Of a DNA stretch of 30,100 bases, positions 10,217-18,736 are shown one piece after another; within the stretch, counting starts at the first letter, position 1, and the number at the start of each line of letters is the position of its first letter. The notes under the pieces are model-generated. The model made no database searches. It was given only the letters and a program-made list of their open reading frames with translations, and was not told the origin of the DNA. The stretch comes from Chara braunii (lineage: Eukaryota > Streptophyta > Charophyceae > Charales > Characeae). Location: assembly GCA_003427395.1 (NCBI GenBank), contig BFEA01000086.1, positions 2,006,202 to 2,036,301 on the forward strand, in the 5' to 3' direction. The position numbers and the translations under genes were made by a program.

Positions 10217-10290
10217 AAGCTGAATTAGTTGCAGGCTATAACGTAGAATATTATTCCATGGGTTTTGCTCTTTTTTTTTTAGGGGAGTAT
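10217..10290 (+). pseudogene. nad1: nad1 fragment (mitochondrial origin)
   Basis: Reads [20 protein letters not shown] then LGEY, a highly conserved part of NADH dehydrogenase subunit 1. About 74 bases match the second nad1 fragment at 29900-29973 with two differences, one giving Tyr for Ser. The frame is intact but only about 25 codons remain. At the right end (GGGGAGTATG) it switches directly to nad7. The sequence GGGCGCCTTCGGCC lies just to the left. Confidence 0.9.
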
Positions 10291-10386
10291 GTTGGTTTAC
10301 TTCATAGAGGTATGAAAAAATTAATTGAATATAAAACCTATCTACAAACTTTGCCTTATTTTGATCGATTAGATTACGTTTCTGAA
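10291..10386 (+). pseudogene. nad7: nad7 fragment (mitochondrial origin)
   Basis: Reads [20 protein letters not shown] then [12 protein letters not shown], the strongly conserved nad7 (49-kDa subunit of complex I) segment. Met and Lys appear where most copies have Thr-Glu. It starts exactly where nad1 homology stops and ends at a 7-bp hairpin (10387-10404). It is too short to function. Confidence 0.9.
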
Positions 10387-10404
10387 CTTCGTGGCGACAC
10401 GAAG
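10387..10404. repeat. perfect short hairpin (CTTCGTG-GCGA-CACGAAG)
   Basis: Seven-base-pair perfect inverted repeat with a GCGA tetraloop, lying directly at the end of nad7 homology. Similar CTTCG-containing palindromes occur elsewhere in the mitochondrial segments. It resembles short hairpin repeats that mark intergenic spacers in some algal mitochondrial genomes; that link is an inference. Confidence 0.75.
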
Positions 10405-10609
10405 GAGGAAGGTCTCGGTTGAAATGATGTTCAAAGTTTATTTCAATTAACAGAAATGGAATCCTTCCCCCGTAGTGATTATGCGAGTTTGATCAGGCAC
10501 AAAGTGCATACCCATGGGTTGGAGTTATAAGAAATCATGCTAATAAGATTACAAAATAACAAAAAAGTAAAAGTGACAAAGATGAAAGGAAAAAATCATT
10601 GTCACTACT

Positions 10610-10675
10610 GATGAAAGAGCCTTACAAGATACATTCCCTTCTTCACTCACATGATATTGCTGGATCAGGCTTTCG
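10610..10675 (-). pseudogene. mitochondrial SSU rRNA fragment
   Basis: The minus strand contains CGAAAGCCTGATCCAGCAAT followed by GTGAGTGAAGAAGG and TTGTAAGGCTCTTTCATC. This is the conserved small-subunit rRNA segment near E. coli positions 360-440. It is joined on its 5' side (minus strand) directly to LSU rRNA sequence, which does not occur in an rRNA operon. Confidence 0.85.
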
Positions 10676-10679
10676 ACTG

Positions 10680-10723
10680 ACTGCTTGCATTGGGTTTCAG
10701 GTTTTCTATTTCACTATCTTCTT

Positions 10724-10757
<34 letters not shown>

Positions 10758-10803
10758 ACACTATCGGTCACTGAGAAATACTTAGGCTTAGAGGGTGGTC
10801 CCT
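10680..10803 (-). pseudogene. organellar LSU rRNA fragment
   Basis: The minus strand reads GGACCACCCTCTAAGCCTAA, then GTGACCGATAGTG, CAAGTACCGTGAGGGAAAGG, TGAAAAGAACCCT, GTGAAATAG and AACCTGAAACCCAATGCAAG. This is the conserved large-subunit rRNA region around E. coli positions 440-560. Neighbours are mitochondrial, so a mitochondrial source is likelier than plastid. It is fused head-on to the SSU fragment at about 10676-10680. Confidence 0.88.
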
Positions 10804-10953
10804 CATAAAATTCAAACACGATGCGGACAAAAAGGCTCACTGCGAAGATCCAGCGGCGATCGGAGAGCAGCCTTCAGAAAAGGTAATTCAAAGATTACTA
10901 AGTACAAAGGTAATTTTGGAGTTGATTACCCATCTATTGATATTGATTGTTCT

Positions 10954-10998
10954 AAACAGAGAAAAATACGAGCAGCATATCAATTTTTCTTATATACT
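10954..10998 (+). pseudogene. nad4: short nad4 fragment (mitochondrial origin)
   Basis: Fifteen codons read KQRKIRAAYQFFLYT, the conserved nad4 segment usually followed by LLGS; here it continues with unrelated SAYENKN. The frame upstream (NFGVDYPSIDIDCS) is not recognised. The match is short but the motif is distinctive, and all neighbours are mitochondrial. Confidence 0.65.
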
Positions 10999-11035
10999 AG
11001 CGCTTACGAAAATAAAAACTCGCCAATAAAGCTAC

Positions 11036-11354
11036 TAGTGCCTGACAGAAACCTTACTCTGCTATCTAAATGGGTAGTAAGAGTGGCAACTAGGGACCAA
11101 CAAGCAGATTGACGTTTCTTGGTTGAAGAAATTTTGTATAAACAATGGGGTCTTTCGAGATCTCAAACGTTTGGGTAAAAGTTATGATCGAGGCATAGTG
11201 CCTGACAGGAACCTTACTCTGCTATCTAAATGGGTAGTAAGAGTGGCAACTAGGACCAACAAGCAGATTGGCGTTTCTTGGTTGTAGAAATTTTGTATAA
11301 ACAATGGGGTCTTTCGAGATCTCAAACGTTTGGGTAGAAGTTATGATCGAGGCA
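11036..11354. repeat. tandem duplication, two copies of about 160 bp
   Basis: Copy 1 is 11036-11195 and copy 2 is 11196-11354. They are nearly identical, differing by one indel (AGGGACC/AGGACC) and a few substitutions. Each unit contains the last bases of the mitochondrial insertion (TAGTGCCTGACA) plus LINE-C sequence coding for TLLSKWVVRVATRDQQADWR. The duplication therefore arose after the insertion. Confidence 0.95.
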
Positions 11355-12780
11355 TTCCTCAACAAACGCATCAAATCGAATTTTGGAAGGATATACGGTC
11401 CGCATGATAAAAATGCAAACTTGATCAAGTGGCCGCCCCGAGTACATGGACAAAATATCTTCGTCAGCATCTCTTCGAGAACCCATGGATCGTGAGCACA
11501 AATGATGTCCCTTTTTCCGACGGACACTAAGGCGGGTTCATACGGGATCAAGTGGATCCAAAGAGGCCTCTTGAAGGTTGGGGATCTGTGGGAGGATACC
11601 TTGGGGCGATGGAAATGACCGGAGGAAGTTAAAAGGAACATGGGTCAGCTTCAGCGGCAGGAGGAACGCCTTCATGATCTTATCACCACAATTCCCGCTT
11701 GGGAAATCCCAGTTGGGCCCTGAATCCTTCCTAGCGCCAGGAACATGGTTTCGTCAGGTTGGCGACTATGAGAGAATCTTGACGTTGGACAACGGGGACG
11801 AGGAAATCCCTATGAAATGCTACCTCTTGATTTTCAAGAGATTACACGAGGGTCTACCGAAATCATGAAAGTAAATACTTTGTCCAGACACGATACCTCA
11901 AGCTTGCAAGAGGTTAAGGTTGAAACAGTGAGGCCTAAACGCCCGGGTACTGACACCAGGTATGTGTTACTGGCAGGAGGTACCCCCATGGCGGAAATAC
12001 TTATCGATCAAACAAAGTGGGGATGGCACCAAGGCAACGGAGTGATTTGGGATTTGAAGAATCTGCCAGGAGTTATCTACGCAAGGCAGAAAAGGGATGG
12101 AAGGAAGTTGAAAACGGAGGTGAAGTTAAAGTGGGAGGAAACTCTCCCTCACATCTAGCCTCCCACTGAGAGAGAGCTAGGAAAATTTTGGTCCCAACTG
12201 ACTCTAATCCCATCTCAGAAAATGACATCACTGTTATGGCTACAATCCCATTCGATTCAAGCAGTACCAGTGGCAAGGTGGCTACGAAAAAGACACATGT
12301 CAGTTAAGGAGGTTTGCAGAAGGTGTAACTGGGTTTTTGAGACCTGACACCATTTGTGGTGGGCCTGCCCCAAATCCTTAAAATGGTGGTAGTGGTGGTT
12401 TGGATTCCCGAACGCCATTTCGGAGAGAGGGGACTTGACAGGAGAGAGGTGGGTTCTGTTGGGCACTCTTCCGCAGGCGACAACACCTGTCAAGGGGTGG
12501 GGGTACATCGCTCAGGTCTGCAGGGCGGTGATGATGTGGGTGATTTGGGTAGACAGAAACGACCAGAGTTTTTAAGGCCGATGAATGTCGGATATCCATG
12601 CGGAAAGACTTTTTAAGTCACTACTCCGGAATGAAATTTATTTGGATTGGCCGAAGAGAACAAGCAAAGGACGTTCGAAGTCTGGCCTCAGGTGGTTCTG
12701 GAGAACATGGGCCAACACAGACCACCTAGCGGAAATCACTCAGGAAGGAAAACTCCACCTTTGAGGCTGGTTAGACGGGT
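11047..12780 (+). pseudogene. LINE-C ORF2 C-terminal half, after the mitochondrial insertion
   Basis: Continues the LINE-C protein at LTLLSKWVVRVATRDQQADW, then ILYKQWGLSRSQTFG. Further on it reads FENPWIVSTNDVPFSDGH (matching the FCNPWLKDP position of LINE-E), TKWGWHQGNGVIWDLKN, and a zf-RVT-like segment at about 12260-12400: VARWLRKRHMSVKEV-C-RR-C-NWVFET, a stop, then HHLWWACPKS. The end reads DWPKRTSKGRSKSGLRWFWR and EITQEGKLHL near 12640-12765. Numerous frameshifts and stops break it. Open stretches at 11578-11868 and 11817-12158 are pieces of it in different frames. Confidence 0.8.
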
Positions 12781-13211
12781 AAGGGTTAGAGGTAGGACAC
12801 AAGGTTAAAGGGTTAGAAAATAGATAGAGGTAGTACTTTTGCAGTAGGATGTAATCAGAACCAGGGCACTCGGTTCGTGGTTCAAATCGCAGGAGGTCAA
12901 CTAGGGAGGTGGGGGGAGAGTGTCACGATAGGAGGAACCTGCGTTCCAATCAGTTGAGGTTGGACTGACGCCAGGCCGTAGTAGGCCTATGAATTGTAGT
13001 TAGTATAGTTAGGGGTAGGATAAAACTGATAGGGAAAGGTAGTCTGTAGAAGGTTAGAGGTATTCATTTCAATAATTTTGTGGTATGTTTTGAATGAGTG
13101 TTTCGCTCTCTAAGCTAAGTTAAGTAATGCTCTCAGTGGCATTTTTTTCCGGGTTGAATTGTGAGGTCCCCAGCCTCAATTGGAATTTTGAAATATAAGT
13201 CTAGACCTATT
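12781..13211 (+). other. 3' untranslated region and flank of LINE-C
   Basis: Sequence after the last ORF2 peptide. It contains GGTTAAAGGGTTAG-like G/A-rich stretches resembling the 3' region of LINE-F, and a tRNA T-arm-like GTGGTTCAAATCGCAGGAGG at 12872-12891. No polyA tail is visible and the exact 3' end is unclear. Confidence 0.45.
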
Positions 13212-13706
13212 AAAAAAAAAATTAATAATAATAAATTATTTTCTCAATCTTGTTTGTATATATTTTCCTTATCTACTCATCCTCTCGCTACTCTATGTAT
13301 AGGACGGGGGAATACCAACCAAACCTGGAACTCTCCCCAACCCTCGGGCTAGGTTGGCACCACAGCAGTGGTGTGCGAGCAAGGCTTATATCATCCCCCC
13401 ATCACGATGATGCGGGGTGATCAGGCATTGCTGACGGGGAAAACCGGAGATGTTAGTGTCGAGCATCTTTCGCTAGTCACTCGCACGTCCCCCTCCCTCT
13501 CCAGCCCCACATTTGCGGTGTCTAATGGCCAATATCATTGCTGCATAACAACCAACAAGATTGTCAAACGTCCTGCCAATGCTGGCTTGGTATCTCTAGC
13601 TGGTAGAACATCAAGCTTGCCCAGGCACGTACGTGAGGCAAATGGGGATTGAACCCACGACCTCCTAGTTGGAACTTTTATGCCTTACCAACTGACCTAG
13701 GCCTGC
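13212..13706 (-). mobile_element. tRNA-derived SINE
   Basis: The minus strand starts GCAGGCCTAGGTCAGTTGGT, with an RNA polymerase III A box (TAGGTCAGTTGG, 13699-13688) and a B box (GGGTTCAATCCCC, 13656-13644) at tRNA-like spacing. A tRNA-unrelated body of about 400 bases follows. The 3' end is an AT-rich simple tail of TTATTATTATTAATT(T)n type at about 13240-13212. The acceptor arms do not pair well, so it is not a functional tRNA. It is fused at its 5' end to a U6 snRNA copy. Such SINEs depend on LINE proteins for mobility. The plus-strand open frame of 94 codons inside it is incidental. Confidence 0.7.
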
Positions 13707-13714
13707 AAACCTAT

Positions 13715-13806
13715 GACCATTTCTCGATTTATGTGTGTCATCCTTGCGCAGGGGTCATGTTGATCTTCTCTATATCGTTCCAATTTTAACGGATGTCCCG
13801 AAGGAC
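13715..13806 (-). pseudogene. U6 snRNA retropseudogene
   Basis: Nearly full-length U6 on the minus strand: GTCC-TTCG-GGAC 5' stem-loop, CATCCGTTAAAATTGGAACG, GAGAAGATCAACATGACCCC, TGCGCAAGGATGACAC and AAATCGAGAAATGGTC. The invariant ACAGAGA box is ATAGAGA, and the AGC triad region TTAGCATGG is TCAACATGA. Both are splicing-critical, so this copy should not work. No plant U6 upstream element or TATA box lies at the expected distance. Its 3' end runs within 8 bases into the tRNA-SINE, which suggests a retrotransposed U6-SINE chimera rather than a resident gene. Confidence 0.9.
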
Positions 13807-15938
13807 TCGAAGAGTAGTGGAGGGAGGCCCATAGACCCTCGCTCCAGCACTTGCTAAACGTGAAAAATGTGAATAAGGGTCTCGCTCCAGTACTATCCGT
13901 TGTACAAGAACAGACAGTCGGACGTCACTCCACTTACTGTCCACTGTATATATGTGCTCCCAACCTGCAAAATTTGTTTCACGGAAAGTCCTTCGAGGAA
14001 CTCACCGTGAGGACTCAAATTTGGAGATTGTACCTTGAGTCTGGGCGGGCAAAACCCTACGGACGCCCTGTGTTGTAGTTCCATCACTGTGTCGGGTAGT
14101 GAACTCACGAAGTGCATCTTTGCTTTCGTCGATGTCGGTGCGAATACCCTTACAAGGGTATCCGCGCTGGTTTTTGCAAGCGACAAAAAATAAGTTTAGT
14201 TTAAAGGTTAAGCATACCGCATGAGGCGCGACTGCGTCTGTGGTTTACGTTGATTGGGTGACTGACTAGAGTAGAGAGTGTGTCAACTCGCAGACTTAAG
14301 GCACACATGATTTCTTTTTATTTTTGATGACTGAAGAGCGAGCGTGGTCGTCGACCAAATTTTTATTTTTTGATTAAACCAGGATTAAAAAGATTAACCG
14401 ATTGCGCTTGCCTGTGACTTGGGCATACGTGCGGAGGGCGACGTCGACAACACCGTAATTTTGAAGACATTGGGTAAATCTGCGCGTCGCACAATATCTG
14501 TTTATTTAGGTGTCCGTTAGAATTAGACCCAACCTTGGGCCTAGCACTATTGGTTACGATGTCGAACTTTCATCAAAGAGATTCAGAGATCGAGGTCGAG
14601 CGGTGACGACGTGGTGGTATTAGAAAAGAGCGAAGGAACCGAGAGGTTGAGGGTCTGACGGGCCTATTCCCCTTGGTTTTTGTCGTTAGGCGGTGTTGGA
14701 CCGATGCGCACGACGCCGTGATTATTGACCTCGCCACTCCTCTCTCAACAACCTCAACATTTTGACGGTTGTCATAACAAATTCAACCGTCACTCTTTCG
14801 ATAGTTTCCCCTCTCTTTGTCACATAGCACTATTGGAGTGGCAAACTCACCAAAGCAAATTCACAAGCGACAAACCCGTTTGAGGATAGGATAAGTGTTC
14901 TTCGTCCCAACCTCAGTTTCGCTCACCAAATCAAACGAGAACTCGATAGCTCAGCAGAGGATTGTTCAAAATATCGAAGTTGCAGGTTGAGTATGCAACT
15001 TTTTTTTCTAAAGGAGGTGTTGAAACCTTTTCTCTGATAACTTGTATCTTATTTTCCTATTTCCGATTTTGACAGACTCTGTGGCGAGGAAAAACTCTTG
15101 AAAATCCTTTTTCCGTCAGCTGTGTGGCGAGTCCCTATATGGCGAGCACCCAATAAAAAAAATAGTAGTGCAGAGCGGATTCGTTGTCCGTTTTGGGCTT
15201 GCTTAGCTGGGAGGTAAGGTCTTGTAAGGAATGAAACCCTAGTTTGTCATTGACTAATATCGAAAAGGATAATCCTCCAAGATTTCAGAGGAAGGCCGCA
15301 AAGCAAGAAAACATTTGGAGGAGGTACTAGTATAATTTTTATTCCCCGACCAAGGAGGGTTTTGATTTGTATAAGTTTACCTATTTATTGAGGTTGATTA
15401 TATAATTGAAGGTTTAAAAATAGGTAGGATTTAGTATGAGTCAAGGTTGACACCAAAATAACAAAATACAAGTAAAATGTGATTTCTGCTTGTTTTAACC
15501 AATGATTCTTATGTAGAAATCTCCCTCAATACAATCGAACCCCGCAAATACTATGTTTGGGTGATTGCTAATCCAACAGTTTATCACATTCAAAATACGT
15601 TGTTAAGCGTTGAGAAGCATGCAGTTTCAAATTTTTGGACAAAAAGATTTGGAGGCATTCCATACATCTATCAAAAGTTGTATGATAAAAAAAAAAAGAA
15701 AACAGGTCGGCAACGAGTGGGAAAATTTCAACTCCACTTGTAAGGGAAGTGTTTGGTAGTGAGGGTTATAACCTCATTACTTATCTCACAAAGGCTAAAA
15801 AAATTGCAACTTGAATGCTCTTGAAGAAGCTAGATGAATTTGATTGGCGAAAGACATATACGATAAAATTTTCGCCCATGAATACAAAAGCAATAACCAT
15901 GTGACTAGAGAGAGTCGCTGAGACATTCTTAGTCATCT

Positions 15939-15939
<1 letters not shown>
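13807..15939. other. no recognised gene; one weak tRNA-like sequence
   Basis: AT-rich DNA with no supported coding frame. At 14940-15008 the plus strand has CTCGATAGCTCAGCAGAGGA, then TTGCAGGTTGAGTATGC and a run of T, resembling a worn tRNA with A-box and B-box positions and a polymerase III terminator. It is too degenerate to call a tRNA and may be the head of another SINE. Confidence 0.4.

Positions 15940-15969
<30 letters not shown>
15940..15969. repeat. T30 homopolymer
   Basis: Thirty consecutive T. It could be the polyA tail of a minus-strand retrocopy, but no retrocopy body was recognised to the right (15970-16200). Confidence 0.95.
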
Positions 15970-17455
15970 CGTAGATCTGTATTTATTTTTATTTCAAGAA
16001 AAACAACTTTTGATATAAGCTAGGAAATGATTCTCGCGTTCCTCATATAAAGACAAGTGGTCTCGTTAACGAGCAACACAACTCCGGTTAAGCCTAAAAT
16101 CAATACCACTAATTACGAAAAAAACCTAACTATGCATTAAAAAAAAACTAGAATCTAAAATAAAATATACTAAGTTTACTATGATTGATAGAAAAGAGAA
16201 ATGATAAGATTTATTTGACACTCTGAAGCCTATCCGATTAAACTACTCTACCACCCGTACGGCAAGGTCATGCCTAACTGAGGACCGCACAACCCAACCC
16301 ACTATTCGTGATTTAGGAGTAAATTATGTCTCTATTTCACAGTCACCCCCTACAAGGATGCTCACCGCCCTCCATGATGATCCCTTTCAAGAGTGATGAT
16401 CCTTCTTCACATCAATCCATCGATGAAACCACCTTACCATTTGTAGGATTTTGCATAGTCGTAGACCCTATAATATGAACCACCACCAACGATTCATAGT
16501 AGAAAGCGTCCATTTTCTACTATGGCCTCCTACAAGGATGCTCATCACCCTCCATAAGCATGCCTTTACAAAACGATGTTTCCCTATCTTAGTCATTAAT
16601 TGTCAATGAGTGGTGTCATTTTTGACGAATTTACCCAAACTGCTGTATTTTTTATTTTTTTTTCGTGATATGTATGTGCTTTAAGTTATATATATATATT
16701 TAATTTTGACGTGTTTGGACTAGTAACGAAAAAGTTCGCAAAAACATTGAATTCGAAGAAAAGTTTGACGAACTGAAAAAACTACAACGAATAGGGTTTT
16801 ACAATGCTTTTGAGTTTTTTTTTTTCGATTTTTCTTACCTGTTTTTATTTTTATTTTTTATGTTTGTATTGTAAGCCTGTATTGTTTATTCGCAAAATTT
16901 TAAACTACATTGCTTATGGTGATGTGGCGAAAAACCTTGAATTTTGAGGCTTTTATTAATTATCTCTCATCTTAGTTGGCACACCTCGGTAACCAACCCA
17001 CACGAACAATAATTAAATTTATAAGTCATCTCTCACGAACTTAAAAGTGTCAACCATTATAAGTTTATCTATGCAAATTCTTCCCCTACACATGAAATAC
17101 CCATAATATATATATTTTTTAACATAAAACCCCAAAAGAGGAAAACGTGACAATGATTTCCTAACCACGACAAACATAATGAGCATAACACATATCAAAA
17201 CAAATTCCTAACCAATCATGAACGACATGGAATGAACAATTAATCATTGATATTCCAAAACATATTCTCACCCGATTTCGAGAAGTGCATAACGAACACA
17301 TCATATCGCAACGACATTTATCAACATTTGTGAAATCTTTTGATGTGATTTTATTTTCGTATGACTTATGGGAGCATGTTATCCAACCTTGTTAGCGTGA
17401 GAGTACCAACTGTGCTAGATTTGTTAGCTTTACCCCCTTTTTTTTAATAAATACA
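15970..17455. repeat. AT-rich DNA with a 30-bp repeat spaced 180 bp
   Basis: CCTACAAGGATGCTCACCGC followed by CCTCCAT at 16349-16375 recurs with few changes at 16529-16555, a spacing of 180 bases. This may be the trace of an old tandem satellite. The rest is low-complexity A/T sequence without genes. Confidence 0.55.
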
Positions 17456-17495
17456 GGTCATGCTAATCTTCTTTATATCACTTCGATGTAACGAA
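17456..17495 (-). pseudogene. partial U6 snRNA remnant
   Basis: The minus strand contains GATATAAAGAAGATTAGCAT followed by GACC, matching the central U6 segment (GATACAGAGAAGATTAGCATGGCC) with the AGC triad intact and the ACAGAGA box altered. Homology is lost on both sides. It has the same orientation as the copy at 13715-13806. Confidence 0.65.
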
Positions 17496-17847
17496 AGTGT
17501 AGTTGAACTCTTCCTTATATTTTCAAAGCAATAAAAGACACATTAAAAAAAAATGAATAATGTTTTTGCTGATTCTAATTTGCATGACTTATTGAATGCG
17601 AGATTAAACTTAGAGTTAGGCTGACACATAAGGTAAAAAACAAATCTTATAGTTCATAGAATATCTAAAGAACAAGTGGCATGTGCCCCCGTTTTAAGGT
17701 GCTACAAGTGTTGATGTTTTTTCTTTTTTCTTTTTTCATTTGGACACAAACCCATAGTGCCCAACAAAACACAGACATAGCCTCGCTTCCCCTAAGGGCA
17801 AGGAATAAATATTAACCTTACGGGTTGCGTCAAGGGGGAGTAGACCG

Positions 17848-18147
17848 ATTGCGGAGGAAGTGAAAAAGCTACTTCACATGGGGGATGGAGGTGGGGCAAT
17901 TGAGTCATATGACACCACGGGTGAAGGTAGAGGGAAAAAGTCTAGGTCTGGACAACCTGAATCCTCCACCACAAAAGAGAATGGGGGTGTTGAGGAGGTG
18001 ACCATAAGATCATATAACGAATTCTTGATGACAGACTCAAAACAAAAGGATGTGGTGATAGAAGGACTGACAATGGGGAGAGAAAGGATCGAAAGAGATA
18101 CATGGACGAGAGAGATGAGCATAAAAAAAATAAATATAAAAACATAA
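17848..18147 (+). CDS. unrecognised open frame, possibly not a gene
   Basis: About 95 codons from a Met at 17860, rich in Gly, Glu, Lys, Ser and Thr (GDGGGAIESYDTTGEGRGKK, then DSKQKDVVIEGLTMGRERIE). It ends in the AT-rich stretch KKINIKT. No domain is recognised. The purine-rich composition continues to about 18350 in several frames, so the frame may be an accident of low-complexity A/G DNA. A decayed LINE ORF1 is an alternative. Confidence 0.2.
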   Translation: MAEEVKKLLHMGDGGGAIESYDTTGEGRGKKSRSGQPESSTTKENGGVEEVTIRSYNEFLMTDSKQKDVVIEGLTMGRERIERDTWTREMSIKKINIKT

Positions 18148-18679
18148 TTGATAAACGGGTTAAAACAGAGCAATAAGGTCAAAACATGGGGTTAACCAAA
18201 ACAAAGATGACAAAAAGATGGGAAGGAAGGACGAGACAAATGAGGAACAGTGTTTAGAAGATGAAAAGGAGGAGGATGGGGATACAAATAAGGAGGAGGA
18301 GGAAGACTCAGAGATTGAGTAAGAAGGGGGGAAGTTTGATGAAAATTAGAATGGAGAGACGTTGGTTCGACTAAGAACAAATGATAATTGCAATTTAGGA
18401 TAAAGACTTAATCTAGGATATACTTTTATAAAATGTGTGTAGGGTATTTTGGTTTTACTTTACTTGATAGGTCATAAAATTTGTTTCTTTCAACTTCTTT
18501 AAGTGATATGACTTTTAGAAATAGTGACTTCGTTTATGAAAAGTTGTTGATAGGATGTTGGACCCCTTTGTTTTTGCAAGCTGAAGTTGGGTAATGACTC
18601 TAGTTCCATCAGGAGTATTACACGGTCTTTTCATCATGTAATGGTTTTTCTACTTAAAAAAAAAAACAAATCTTATTTT

Positions 18680-18736
18680 ATGAACGTCATTTGTGTTTAG
18701 GGGTCATGCTATTTTCTTTTCAAATTGTTTCATCTC
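18680..18736 (-). pseudogene. degenerate U6 snRNA remnant
   Basis: The minus strand reads AAAAGAAAATAGCATGACCC followed by CTAAACACAAATGACG, aligning with U6 GAGAAGATTAGCATGGCCCC and TGCGCAAGGATGACACG. It is more diverged than the other two copies but collinear over about 50 bases. Confidence 0.5.

Larger units (their letters stand above)
9701..11046. mobile_element. nuclear insertion of rearranged mitochondrial DNA (NUMT mosaic) inside LINE-C
   Basis: About 1.35 kb separating two halves of LINE-C. It contains, in order: an unassigned AT-rich part (9701-10198); pieces of nad1 and nad7 (plus); a short hairpin; SSU and LSU rRNA pieces (minus); and a nad4 piece (plus). All recognised parts are mitochondrial, but their order is not that of any contiguous gene, so the DNA was already shuffled or was assembled from several fragments at insertion. 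The LINE peptide resumes without loss of residues on the right. The sequence (C)AGAACCTT at 9692-9700 recurs as CAGAAACCTT at 11046-11055, which looks like a short target duplication or junction microhomology. Confidence 0.8.

Noticed and set aside
10610-10803. A resident organellar rRNA operon
   Set aside because: Only about 65 and 125 bases of SSU and LSU remain, directly fused and flanked by pieces of nad genes.
13636-13706. Functional tRNA gene
   Set aside because: A and B boxes are present but the acceptor stem does not pair, and SINE-type sequence follows.
13715-13806. Functional U6 snRNA gene
   Set aside because: The ACAGAGA box and AGC triad are mutated, no upstream element or TATA box is visible, and the 3' end is fused to a SINE.
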